DNA of 10,614 bases from Sporomusaceae bacterium (GTDB lineage: Bacteria > Bacillota_C > Negativicutes > Sporomusales_B > UBA7701). Made by a program: the position numbers and the translations under genes. The DNA lies in assembly GCA_022839045.1 (NCBI GenBank), contig JALHDI010000123.1, forward strand, positions 1 to 10,614, given 5' to 3'. Below the pieces are notes generated by a model. That model saw only the letters and a list, made by a program, of their open reading frames with translations, was not told the origin of the DNA and did not search any database. The stretch's first letter is position 1, and every line of letters starts with the position of its first letter. Positions 1-8,485 of the stretch are shown here, in pieces.

Positions 1-184
1 CCGAAGCGAGGAGCTTCAGGTCGCCGCCAAAGTAATAGGCGCCAATCAGCAAAGAAGCCACCCAGGACACCGCACCGGATTTACCGCCGCTCATCCGTAG
101 ACCCATCATGAGGACGAGAACGAGAATGATCGGGATCCAGGCGACGAGCCAGCGTCCAATAGTAAGTTCTGGCAAACCTTGCAC
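1..184 (-). CDS. LctP-family permease (L-lactate/glycolate permease type), N-terminal fragment
   Basis: Only about 61 N-terminal residues lie in the window; the gene runs off the left edge. I chose the GTG at 184 because an AAGGGAG Shine-Dalgarno sits 7 nt upstream; a TTG at 175 in the same frame is the alternative. The ATG at 191 is in another frame that stops early. After a short polar start comes a hydrophobic segment (WLVAWIPIILVLVLMMGL), a basic loop (RMSGGKSG) and a second hydrophobic segment (AVSWVASLLIGAYYFGG). This first-helix, short-loop, second-helix pattern is what I know from the start of LctP/LldP/GlcA permeases, which import lactate or glycolate with protons. It follows the oxidoreductase operon in the same direction, separated by a terminator, so it may be partly co-expressed by read-through. 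Its substrate cannot be read from this fragment; a C2 acid would suit the context. Another multi-helix carrier is possible. Confidence 0.62.
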   Translation of the reverse strand, partial: MQGLPELTIGRWLVAWIPIILVLVLMMGLRMSGGKSGAVSWVASLLIGAYYFGGDLKLLAS

Positions 185-236
185 TTGGCATCTCCCTTTC
201 TTGCATAGCTAAACCCGAAGAATGGGAAGAGAAAGC

Positions 237-270
237 CCCTGGTGCCTTTTGTTCACGGAAGGCACCAGGG
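237..270 (-). terminator. Rho-independent terminator of the AAA-oxidoreductase operon
   Basis: A perfect 12-bp inverted repeat (ccctggtgcctt at 237-248, aaggcaccaggg at 259-270) encloses a 10-nt loop. It begins 13 nt past the stop codon of the beta subunit. Read on the minus strand, the stem is followed by the pyrimidine-rich gctttctctt, a modest U-tract. It separates the operon from the permease gene, whose start lies only about 50 nt further on. Confidence 0.8.
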
Positions 271-283
271 ACTCGCTCCGATG

Positions 284-2498
<2,215 letters not shown>

Positions 2499-2510
2499 TT
2501 TTTTCACTCC

Positions 2511-2801
2511 CTATTCGTCAAAATCCAGCTCGGGCACCCGGCTGATCGCGCCGACCGGGCAGACGCTGCTGCAGACCCCGCAGCCCTTGCAGTATTTGAG
2601 GTTGAAGTCCACCCCGTCATCCTTGGAGAAGTCGACGCAGGCATCGGGGCAGAATATCCAGCAGGTTTTGCACTGGGTGCACTGGGCTTTGTCGATCACG
2701 GGGCGCAGGTAACGCCAGTTGCCCGTCACCATGTGCTCGTTGGCCACGGTGGGCGAAGGCACGATGGCCGCGAACGGGACCTGTTTGTAGGTCTTCGACA
2801 T
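2511..2801 (-). CDS. 2-oxoacid:ferredoxin oxidoreductase delta subunit, 2x[4Fe-4S] ferredoxin domain
   Basis: This 96-aa protein has two perfect CxxCxxCxxxC motifs (C41, C44, C47, C51 and C71, C74, C77, C81), the bacterial 2[4Fe-4S] ferredoxin pattern that carries electrons from the TPP site to external ferredoxin in PorD-type subunits. An extra cysteine, C55, follows the first motif. Residues 1-35 (PFAAIVPSPTVANEHM, then TGNWRYLRP) form the PorD N-terminal arm that packs against the other subunits. The ATG at 2801 has an excellent AGGAGGT Shine-Dalgarno 6 nt upstream. The stop codon lies 12 nt before the chosen alpha start and overlaps its Shine-Dalgarno, so the two genes are tightly coupled. 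In the Moorella oxalate enzyme, as I recall, the gamma and delta domains are one fused chain; here they are separate genes, as in many PFORs. Confidence 0.93.
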   Translation of the reverse strand: MSKTYKQVPFAAIVPSPTVANEHMVTGNWRYLRPVIDKAQCTQCKTCWIFCPDACVDFSKDDGVDFNLKYCKGCGVCSSVCPVGAISRVPELDFDE

Positions 2802-2885
2802 GTAGACACCTCCTAGTCAAATTTCCGGGCCCGGATTATTTCCACTTGATTTCCCGGTGGCCGTCCGGCCGGCCGCAGGCTAAGG

Positions 2886-3527
2886 TTAGCCTTTTACCGG
2901 CAGAACGGTGACTTTCTCGTAGCCTTGCTTGACGGCCGCTTTGTTTTCGGCGATGCCGACGAGCGAGTCGAGTTTGACGCAGCCGGTGGCCTTGGCTACC
3001 GCCCCGGCGATGGCCGCGCCGACGCCGGCGCCGATCTTGGTGTCGTCGCCCGAGCCTTCGGTGCCGTCGAAGGTGAGCATGACGCCGGCCCCGAGGGCGT
3101 TGGCGTCGATGCAGGCCACGGCCTTGAGGTGCTTGAGGTTCTCTTTGGGCGAGATCCATTTGAGCAGTTTCTCGGGGTCGCGGGCGGTGTTGATGATGAC
3201 GACGCAGCCCGGCTTGGCCCCTCTGAGGATGTTGTGGCCTTTGACGAGCGTCTCTTCGGCCAGCACGACGATGTCGGGACGATAGTTCTCGTACTCGTAG
3301 AAGGTTTCGATCGGGTCAGGGCTTATGCGGGCGTAGCTCTTGCAGGGAACTCCGATCCGGTCGGGCAGGTCGACGTAGTTGTCGAACGACTGGACATGTT
3401 TGCCTTCCGCCTTGCCGGCCTTGGCCAGCAGGGTGGCGGTGTCGCGGGCCTCCTTCGCCAGGGTTACGCCCCTCGTCCATACGGTGATTTCCAGCATATT
3501 GGGGTCGATAGCAACCGCCAGTGTCAT
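2886..3527 (-). CDS. 2-oxoacid:ferredoxin oxidoreductase gamma subunit (PFOR domain III), atypical
   Basis: This 213-aa protein is in the size range of PorG subunits (about 180-220 aa). The fold is recognisable from the N-terminal strand EITVWTRGVTLAKEARDTA, the segment PDIVVLAEETLV followed by KPGCVVIINT, and the glycine- and alanine-rich C-terminal stretch IGAGVGAAIAGAVA. The normal signature near the N-terminus, GRGGQG, is replaced by TRGVTLA. In CoA-dependent pyruvate enzymes this domain contributes to the CoA site, so its change fits an enzyme that does not use CoA, such as oxalate oxidoreductase. The ATG at 3527 has AGGAGG about 7 nt upstream. A longer frame continues to 3809 but runs antiparallel-free through the end of the upstream ATPase gene in a shadow frame and has no good start. 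The ATG overlaps the stop of a possible 19-aa ORF (ATGA). An 84-nt gap separates it from the delta subunit, the longest inside the operon. Confidence 0.85.
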   Translation of the reverse strand: MTLAVAIDPNMLEITVWTRGVTLAKEARDTATLLAKAGKAEGKHVQSFDNYVDLPDRIGVPCKSYARISPDPIETFYEYENYRPDIVVLAEETLVKGHNILRGAKPGCVVIINTARDPEKLLKWISPKENLKHLKAVACIDANALGAGVMLTFDGTEGSGDDTKIGAGVGAAIAGAVAKATGCVKLDSLVGIAENKAAVKQGYEKVTVLPVKG

Positions 3528-3583
3528 TTTTTCTCCTCCTTTTTGCTTTGGTAATGATCGCCGATGATGATACCCACTCCCAT
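3524..3583 (-). CDS. Possible 19-aa small protein or leader peptide between AAA ATPase and gamma subunit
   Basis: The predicted peptide is MGVGIIIGDHYQSKKEEKK: a short hydrophobic start and a lysine/glutamate-rich tail. The ATG at 3583 lies 14 nt after the ATPase stop and is preceded by AAGGGGGTGG, with 6 nt between the last G of the five-G run and the ATG. Its TGA overlaps the gamma-subunit ATG (ATGA), and its last codons contain the gamma-subunit Shine-Dalgarno. That arrangement is typical of translational coupling. The peptide may be functional, or may only keep ribosomes moving from the ATPase to the enzyme subunits. The A/G-rich tail is forced partly by the Shine-Dalgarno sequence, so coding status is uncertain. 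Confidence 0.4.
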   Translation of the reverse strand: MGVGIIIGDHYQSKKEEKK

Positions 3584-3597
3584 GTGCCACCCCCTTA

Positions 3598-5727
3598 TTA
3601 TTCAGCGTGCGAACACGCGCCCGTTTCCCGCAAGGCTGCCGCGAAGTCGTCCGCCCGCACCACCGGATCCCCTTCGCCGGCCTCGCGCCCGGCGGCGATG
3701 TAGCGCTTGATGGCCGACATGGCGGCGTGTTTGCACAGCGACTCGATGTCGGCGCCGACCAGACCGTCGGTGCTCCCGGCGAGGAAGGCGAAGTCGATGT
3801 CATCGCCAATCGGGATGCCGTCGGTGTGGATGCGGAAGATTTCTTCCCGCTCGGCCGGGCCGGGCTTCGGCAGTTCGATGCGATAGTCGAACCGCCCGGC
3901 GCGCATGAGGGCGGGATCGAGGATGTCCGGCCGATTGGTGGCGGCGACGACGACTACGCCGGCGGCATCCATGAGGTTGTCGAGTTCCATCAGGAGCTGG
4001 CTGACGAGCCGTCCTCCCCCCTGCCGGTCGCCCGTACGCACGGGGGCGAGGGCGTCGATCTCGTCGAAGAACAGGATGCAGGGGGCGACCTGTTTGGCGC
4101 GTTTGAAGATCTGCCGCAAGCCTTTTTCCGCTTCGCCCAGCCAGCGAGAATTGAGGGTGGAGGCGTCGACGGCGATGAAGTGGGCGCCGCTGGAGCCGGC
4201 CAGGGCTCGGACGATAAGCGTTTTGCCGGTGCCCGGGCCGCCGGTGAGCAGCACTCCCTTGGGCATGCGCTGCCGCGTGCGGTGGAAGAGGTCGGGGAAG
4301 GCGAGCGGCAGTTCGACGACGGCCTGGAGTTTTTCCTTGATGTCGCCGAGACCGCCCACTTGGTGCCACTGGGTCGTGGGCCGGTCGCCGAAGAATTCTC
4401 TGGTGGCGGTGGGTTCGACTTCGCGGAATGCCTGGAGGAAGTCGTCGGCGGTGATGGTGCACCGTTCGAGTTCGTCCGGACGGAGACGGTCGGCTCCGAA
4501 GTCGAGCTCCGGCAGGATACGGCGGATGGCGTTCATCCCGGCTTCCTTGCAGAGGATGGCCAGGTCGGCGCCGACGAAGCCGTGGGTGGCGCGGGCCAGC
4601 CGTTCGAGGTCCACCGAGCGGTCAATCCTCATGGACCGGGTGTGGATCTTGAGGATGGTGAGCCGCCCCTGCCAGTCGGGGGGGTTGGTGGAGATTTCGC
4701 GGTCGAACCGCCCGGGACGCCGCAGGGCGGGGTCGACCATGTCGGGCACGTTGGTGGCGCCGATGATGATGACCTCTCCCCTGCTCTTGAGCCCGTCCAT
4801 GAGGGCCAGCAGTTGGGCGACGATCCGCTTCTCGACGTCGCCGATGACTTCGGTGCGTTTGGGGGCGATGGCGTCGATCTCGTCGATGAAGATTATCGCC
4901 GGGGCCCGCCGCTGGGCGGTCTCGAACAGTTCACGCAGCCTGGCCTCGCTCTCGCCGTAGAATTTGTTGACGATTTCGGGGCCGTTGACGTGAAGGAAGG
5001 TAGCCCGGCTCTCGCTGGCCACCGCCCGGGCCATGAGCGTCTTGCCGGTGCCGGGCGGCCCGTACAGGAGCACGCCTTTGGGCGCTTCAACCCCCAGTTG
5101 GCGGAAGACTTCCGGGTATTTGAGCGGCAGCTCGATCATTTCCCTGACCCGCTGCAGCTCTTTGTCGAGGCCGCCCACGTCTTCGTAGGAGGCGCAGTAG
5201 CTGAAGTCTTCCTGGGCGTCGGGCTTGGTGACGGTGATTTTCGTCGCGGTGTTGACGACCACCGGGCCCTGCGGCGCCGTGCCGAGGACGGTAAAGTACT
5301 GAGCACGGGCCCCGGCGAGGGTTACTTTGACTTTGTCGCCGATGATGACCGGCAGGCCGTTGAGGATTCTCTCGAGGTGTTTGATGTCCTGACCCGCGCT
5401 GAAATCTATCGTGGTATCCAGCGGACTGAGGACAAGGGTCTGGGCTCCTTTGTGGGCGGTTTTGCGGATGACGACCCGTTCGTCGAGACCCACTCCGGCG
5501 TTCTGGCGGATGACGGCTTCGATCTGCGCGAGGTTTTGGCGCTTGAAGGGCGTGTAGCAGGGGACGACTTTGGCGACGGTGGTTTTTCGCCCCTGTATTT
5601 CAGCGATGTCGCCGATGATCAGGCCCAGTTTTTCCATCTCCTCGTTGTCGAGCCGGACATATCCCTGGCCGACGTCTTCCGGCATAGCGTCGGCCACTCT
5701 AAAGGACAGTACTGATGTGTTATCCAA
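3598..5727 (-). CDS. CDC48/p97-like AAA+ ATPase with two AAA domains
   Basis: This 709-aa protein has the full CDC48/VAT plan. Residues about 6-85 form an N-terminal double-psi-beta-barrel-like domain and 95-165 the second N-subdomain. D1 (about 180-440) has Walker A GPPGTGKT (223-230), Walker B IIFIDE (278-283, catalytic E283), sensor N326, arginine fingers R337/R340 and an aromatic pore loop KFYGE (255-259). D2 (about 450-705) has GGPGTGKT (496-503), FFDE with E556, R609/R612 and pore loop RWLGE (528-532). Both sites look active and both pore loops are aromatic, as in substrate-threading unfoldases. The C-terminus (ACSHAE) lacks a proteasome-docking HbYX motif. The start is a TTG at 5727 with GGAGGGT 6 nt upstream; no closer ATG fits. 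It is the first gene of the operon, 70 nt before the gamma subunit, implying a role in assembling, repairing or remodelling the iron-sulfur oxidoreductase, or in substrate-linked quality control. Family assignment is firm; the target is inferred. Confidence 0.93.
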   Translation of the reverse strand: MDNTSVLSFRVADAMPEDVGQGYVRLDNEEMEKLGLIIGDIAEIQGRKTTVAKVVPCYTPFKRQNLAQIEAVIRQNAGVGLDERVVIRKTAHKGAQTLVLSPLDTTIDFSAGQDIKHLERILNGLPVIIGDKVKVTLAGARAQYFTVLGTAPQGPVVVNTATKITVTKPDAQEDFSYCASYEDVGGLDKELQRVREMIELPLKYPEVFRQLGVEAPKGVLLYGPPGTGKTLMARAVASESRATFLHVNGPEIVNKFYGESEARLRELFETAQRRAPAIIFIDEIDAIAPKRTEVIGDVEKRIVAQLLALMDGLKSRGEVIIIGATNVPDMVDPALRRPGRFDREISTNPPDWQGRLTILKIHTRSMRIDRSVDLERLARATHGFVGADLAILCKEAGMNAIRRILPELDFGADRLRPDELERCTITADDFLQAFREVEPTATREFFGDRPTTQWHQVGGLGDIKEKLQAVVELPLAFPDLFHRTRQRMPKGVLLTGGPGTGKTLIVRALAGSSGAHFIAVDASTLNSRWLGEAEKGLRQIFKRAKQVAPCILFFDEIDALAPVRTGDRQGGGRLVSQLLMELDNLMDAAGVVVVAATNRPDILDPALMRAGRFDYRIELPKPGPAEREEIFRIHTDGIPIGDDIDFAFLAGSTDGLVGADIESLCKHAAMSAIKRYIAAGREAGEGDPVVRADDFAAALRETGACSHAE

Positions 5728-5767
5728 CCGGCGACCCTCCTCTAGAGGTTGTTTGTTCTCTGCCCTG

Positions 5768-5773
5768 ATTATA
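5768..5773 (-). promoter_or_regulatory. Candidate -10 box (TATAAT) of the AAA-oxidoreductase operon
   Basis: A perfect TATAAT on the minus strand lies about 40 nt upstream of the TTG start. At 17-bp spacing the -35 position reads TATCAA, a poor match to TTGACA. A perfect -10 with a poor -35 suggests activator dependence. The 8-bp palindrome TGATATCA (5792-5799) sits at the -35 position, where a class II activator would bind. Confidence 0.45.
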
Positions 5774-5787
5774 AATAAGTTGTCTGA

Positions 5788-5853
5788 ATTTTGATATCAT
5801 TTGTAAAATTAGGTTATTATTGTTAATAATGTTCATGGCTGTCCACCGTGAAC
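5788..5853. promoter_or_regulatory. Cluster of dyads upstream of the AAA-oxidoreductase promoter (candidate operators)
   Basis: Three inverted repeats lie between the terminator of the regulator gene and the -10 box: TGATATCA (5792-5799); ATTATT-gtt-AATAAT (5816-5830, perfect); and gttcatgg/ccgtgaac (5831-5838 and 5846-5853, one mismatch, 7-nt spacer). The stretch is strikingly AT-rich against its GC-rich surroundings. CitB/DcuR-type regulators are known to bind AT-rich sites, and such a regulator is encoded next door, so these are its most likely targets. No binding motif is proven. Confidence 0.4.
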
Positions 5854-5858
5854 AAAAA

Positions 5859-5887
5859 AAACATAACGGCATTGAGCCGTTATGTTT
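5859..5887 (-). terminator. Rho-independent terminator of the two-component operon
   Basis: A perfect 12-bp stem (aaacataacggc at 5859-5870, gccgttatgttt at 5876-5887) with a 5-nt loop starts 11 nt after the response-regulator stop. On the minus strand the stem runs into a tract of eight Us and then GTTCACGG. This is a textbook intrinsic terminator and insulates the downstream AAA operon, which therefore needs its own promoter. Confidence 0.93.
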
Positions 5888-5898
5888 CGGGCATAGTA

Positions 5899-6606
5899 TT
5901 AGTTCATGAGCCCTTTGATTACCTGGAATTTCTGCTGCGGCCGGCCTACCGGTCCGTAGGCAAGGGTTTCCTGCAGATAGCCGCTCTCCCGGAGGAAGTT
6001 GAGGTAGCGCTTGACGGTGATGCGGGAGATTCCCAGCGTGGCGGCGATTTCCGGGGCGGTGAAGTAGCTGTTTTTCTTGCGGAGGAGTTCGAGGATGAGG
6101 TCGAGGGTTGTCCGCTGCAAGCCTTTGGGAAGGGCATTCGTTCTAGCGGCCTGCCCGGCGGCCGCCTTGAGGGTGTCGATATCCTGCTGGGAAATCAGTT
6201 TGCCGCCGGCGCGCAATTTGTCGAAATAGTTGCGGTAATGCTCGAGCGCCTTTTTGAACCGGGGGAAGGTGAACGGCTTGATGATGTAGTCGGTCGCGCC
6301 GTATTGGATGCCTTGCTGCACCGAATCGGCGTCATGGGCCGCTGTCACGAGGATGACGTCGGTGTTCCAGCCTTGTTTGCGGATGTGCTTCAACAGTTCC
6401 AGACCACTCAGCCCCGGCATGTAGATGTCGACGATTGCCAGATGGGGCCGCTGCCGGCCGATGAGCCTCAGTCCCGCGTCGCCGTCGGCGGCGCACCCCA
6501 GCAGGCTGAAGCCGTTGACCCTGCCGATATACTGGCGGTGCAGTTCTAGCACCATCGGGTCGTCCTCGAGGATGACGACGCCGATTACTTTTTCTAGGGC
6601 TACCAC
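5899..6606 (-). CDS. Response regulator, CitB/DcuR (carboxylate-sensing) family
   Basis: This is a 235-aa protein from the GTG at 6606, chosen because AAGGGG lies 8 nt upstream. An ATG at 6624 would give 241 aa and overlap the kinase gene but has no Shine-Dalgarno. Residues about 7-125 are a receiver domain: acidic pocket E14-D15-D16, phospho-acceptor D60 in VDIYMP, T88 and K110 in IIKPF. The C-terminal half carries a winged-helix/HTH (about 168-211: LDLILELL, FTAPEIAATLGISRITVKRYL) of the type used by CitB, DcuR, DctR and MalR. A GRPQQKFQV tail resembles the family's usual GRP ending. These regulators activate uptake and metabolism of C4-dicarboxylates, citrate or related acids in response to a CitA/DcuS kinase. 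The gene begins 5 nt after the kinase stop. The likely target is the adjacent AAA-oxidoreductase operon. Confidence 0.9.
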   Translation of the reverse strand: MVALEKVIGVVILEDDPMVLELHRQYIGRVNGFSLLGCAADGDAGLRLIGRQRPHLAIVDIYMPGLSGLELLKHIRKQGWNTDVILVTAAHDADSVQQGIQYGATDYIIKPFTFPRFKKALEHYRNYFDKLRAGGKLISQQDIDTLKAAAGQAARTNALPKGLQRTTLDLILELLRKKNSYFTAPEIAATLGISRITVKRYLNFLRESGYLQETLAYGPVGRPQQKFQVIKGLMN

Positions 6607-6611
6607 CCTAC

Positions 6612-8456
6612 TCACCCCTTCCATATGGGTATTTTTACCGCAAACCTGCTTCCCTGGTTTTCGCGTGAGTGGACGGCGACTTTGCCGCCGCTCGCCTCGA
6701 CTTCCTGACGGACCAAGGCCAGGCCGATGCCGCGGTTGCCGCGCTTGGTCGAAAAGCCGCGCTTGAAAACCTGGCGGATGATCTGCCGCGGGATGCCGCA
6801 TCCACGGTCGGATACGACGATGTTGAGGAATTTGTTCCCCTGCGTTATCCGTACTTCGATGAACCGCCGGTCGACAGGCTGGTCGACGACGGCTTCCATC
6901 GCGTTGGCGATGAGGTTTCCCAGGACGGTGACCATCGAGGCGCTGGTGAATTGTTCGGGCAATTTCTGTAGCCGGCTGCGCGGGGCGATCCTGAGGGTGA
7001 TCCCCTTCTCCGACGCCTGGCTGACCTTGCCAAGCAGCAGGCCGGCGGTGGCTTTGTCGTGGATGCGGTGCACGATGAAGCCGATGAGTTCCTGTTTGGC
7101 CTCGTAGATCTGTTTGACGAGCTCGACGACTTTGTCGTACTGTTCCATCTGGATGAGGCCGGAGATGGCGTGCAATTTGTTGATGAATTCGTGGGACTGG
7201 GCGCGCATGGATTCGAGGAGGTTTTTGACGCCGACGAGTTCTTCGGCCATGTGTTTGACGTCCTGCTTGTCGCGGAAAGTGGCGATGGCGCCGATGACCT
7301 TGCCGTTGACGATCACCGGTACGCGGTTGGTGATGACGACCGTGTCGCCGAGTTTGTGTTCCTGGTCGTATTCGGCCGTCCGGGAGGCGACGACGGCCGG
7401 CAGCCGGGAGTCGGCGATGACTTCGTTGATGTGCCTGCCGACCGGGTCGCCGATCCGTCCCAGGAGGCGGACCGCTTCCTGGTTGGCGATGGTGACGGTG
7501 CCGGCCGCGTCGATGGCGATGACTCCTTCGCGCATCGAGTGGAGGAGCGCCCGGTTTTGCTCGAGCAGGATGCTGGCTTCCTGGATGCGTTCCTGGAGTT
7601 TGCGGTCGGTGTGGCCGTACATCTGGGCGTTGTGGACGGCGATGGCGGCGTGGTTGTCGACCCGCAGTTTGAGCAGGATGAGCACTTCGAGCCCTTCGAG
7701 CCCGATGACGTCCTTCAGGCAGGGGTCGCCGTCGTCGGTGCCGGTGACGATCAGCATGTCGGGCGCCGGCAGGGCGCATTGGGCAATCAGCCGGGGCGAG
7801 CCTTTCTCCTGCCACCCGTGGGCGGCTTTGGTGACGAAATCGCCGTCGGTGCTGATGAGGGAAACGCTGCCGCAGCTGGCTTTGAAGAGGCGGAGGGCGT
7901 TTTTGACGATGAAGTTGAGCACCCGGTCGAGGTCGAGGGAGGAGACGAGCCTGGTGGATATTTCGTTGATGATGCGCAGCTGCTCGAGTTGCTTGAAGAC
8001 CGTTTCCTCGTAAAGGATGAAGAAGTAATCGGTGACGTATACCCTGGCCCGGTCGAGCAGGGCGTCGATTTCCCGCCGCAGGCTGTTGAGGGTGACGAGG
8101 TCGTAGCGCAGGTAGCTCGACATGGCGTCTTTGAGGGATTTTTCGTACAGGTCGAATACGGCCATGATGTCGGACAGCCTGACTCCTTGTTCGAGGCGCA
8201 GCTTGCACAGCCAGCTGAGGTGGCTTTTGAGATGGGTGAAGGAGTCGCGGCTGACGGTGTCGATGACCGCCTGGGTCATTCCTTCGAACTCGGTCACGAG
8301 TTCGTCGTCGGTCATCCGCAGGTAGGAGGCTGGTTCGCCGGCGCTGACCAGCTCGGCGACCGCGCCTTTGTTGACCTCCGCTTTTATCGACTCGAGGATT
8401 TGCGTGACAGCGGCGATAATATCGCCCCCCTCCCAAAACAAATTCGATATTTTCAA
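6612..8456 (-). CDS. Cytosolic sensor histidine kinase, CitA/DcuS-like transmitter with helical N-terminus, GAF-like and PAS domains
   Basis: From the TTG at 8456 the protein is 614 aa. Residues about 15-150 are helical and resemble an RsbR-type N-terminal sensor (SRDSFTHLKSHLSWLCKLRLEQG). About 155-280 looks like a GAF domain ending in NHAAIAVHNAQMY, but its middle is short and atypical. A PAS domain covers about 300-395 (MREGVIAIDAAGTVTIAN). The kinase core follows: SHEFINKLHAISGLIQ with phospho-acceptor H422, N-box NLIANAMEA (514-522), DRGCGIP (550-556) and GNRGIGLAL (573-581). The H-box and N-box are of the CitA/DcuS/MalK (SpoB-like) class. No membrane segment is visible, so unlike CitA and DcuS it must sense an internal signal. 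The start is uncertain: the TTG has no Shine-Dalgarno, whereas GGGAGG lies 8 nt before an in-frame ATT at 8420. It is followed directly by its response regulator. Confidence 0.87.
   Translation of the reverse strand: MKISNLFWEGGDIIAAVTQILESIKAEVNKGAVAELVSAGEPASYLRMTDDELVTEFEGMTQAVIDTVSRDSFTHLKSHLSWLCKLRLEQGVRLSDIMAVFDLYEKSLKDAMSSYLRYDLVTLNSLRREIDALLDRARVYVTDYFFILYEETVFKQLEQLRIINEISTRLVSSLDLDRVLNFIVKNALRLFKASCGSVSLISTDGDFVTKAAHGWQEKGSPRLIAQCALPAPDMLIVTGTDDGDPCLKDVIGLEGLEVLILLKLRVDNHAAIAVHNAQMYGHTDRKLQERIQEASILLEQNRALLHSMREGVIAIDAAGTVTIANQEAVRLLGRIGDPVGRHINEVIADSRLPAVVASRTAEYDQEHKLGDTVVITNRVPVIVNGKVIGAIATFRDKQDVKHMAEELVGVKNLLESMRAQSHEFINKLHAISGLIQMEQYDKVVELVKQIYEAKQELIGFIVHRIHDKATAGLLLGKVSQASEKGITLRIAPRSRLQKLPEQFTSASMVTVLGNLIANAMEAVVDQPVDRRFIEVRITQGNKFLNIVVSDRGCGIPRQIIRQVFKRGFSTKRGNRGIGLALVRQEVEASGGKVAVHSRENQGSRFAVKIPIWKG
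8425..8434 (-). promoter_or_regulatory. Strong Shine-Dalgarno-like GGGAGGGGGG inside the annotated kinase start region
   Basis: This purine run is the only good ribosome-binding site near the start of the kinase gene, but no ATG, GTG or TTG follows at normal spacing in any frame. The in-frame codons after it are GAT, ATT (8420), ATC, GCC. Taking GGGAGG as the core, the ATT lies 8 nt away, matching spacings elsewhere in this window. Either the kinase starts at a rare ATT, or the TTG 22 nt upstream of the run is used without a Shine-Dalgarno. Confidence 0.4.
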
Positions 8457-8461
8457 AATAT
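8447..8461. repeat. Perfect AT-rich palindrome in the kinase leader (candidate operator)
   Basis: ATATTTT-c-AAAATAT is a 7-1-7 perfect dyad about 20 nt downstream of the predicted transcription start of the kinase gene, overlapping its TTG codon. Its half-site (ATTTTGA followed by ATATC) resembles ATTTTGATATC at 5788-5798 in the AAA operon promoter. It could be an autoregulatory site for the response regulator. Confidence 0.35.
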
Positions 8462-8485
8462 TGACACAGAGGGCTTGTCATCTTT

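Noticed and set aside
249..258. GTTCACGG in the terminator loop, also present in the dyad at 5846-5853 on the other strand
   Set aside because: Eight bases shared between two sites with no common context; chance cannot be excluded.
2808..2845. A roughly 10-codon GTG ORF in the gap before the delta subunit
   Set aside because: No Shine-Dalgarno and no conservation evidence; the gap more likely holds only the palindrome ccgggcccgg (2825-2834) and the delta ribosome-binding site.
3607..5715. A 702-codon open frame on the plus strand opposite the AAA ATPase
   Set aside because: It mirrors the ATPase codons. Its translation is a Gly/Asp/Val/Glu-rich shadow typical of an antisense frame in GC-rich DNA, with no domain, while the minus-strand frame shows intact AAA motifs.
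6607..8481. Upstream extension of the response-regulator frame across the kinase gene (860 codons in total)
   Set aside because: Beyond the regulator start the translation is an Arg/His/Pro-rich shadow of the kinase gene. The kinase frame itself has clear H, N and G boxes and stops just before the regulator start, so there is no fusion.
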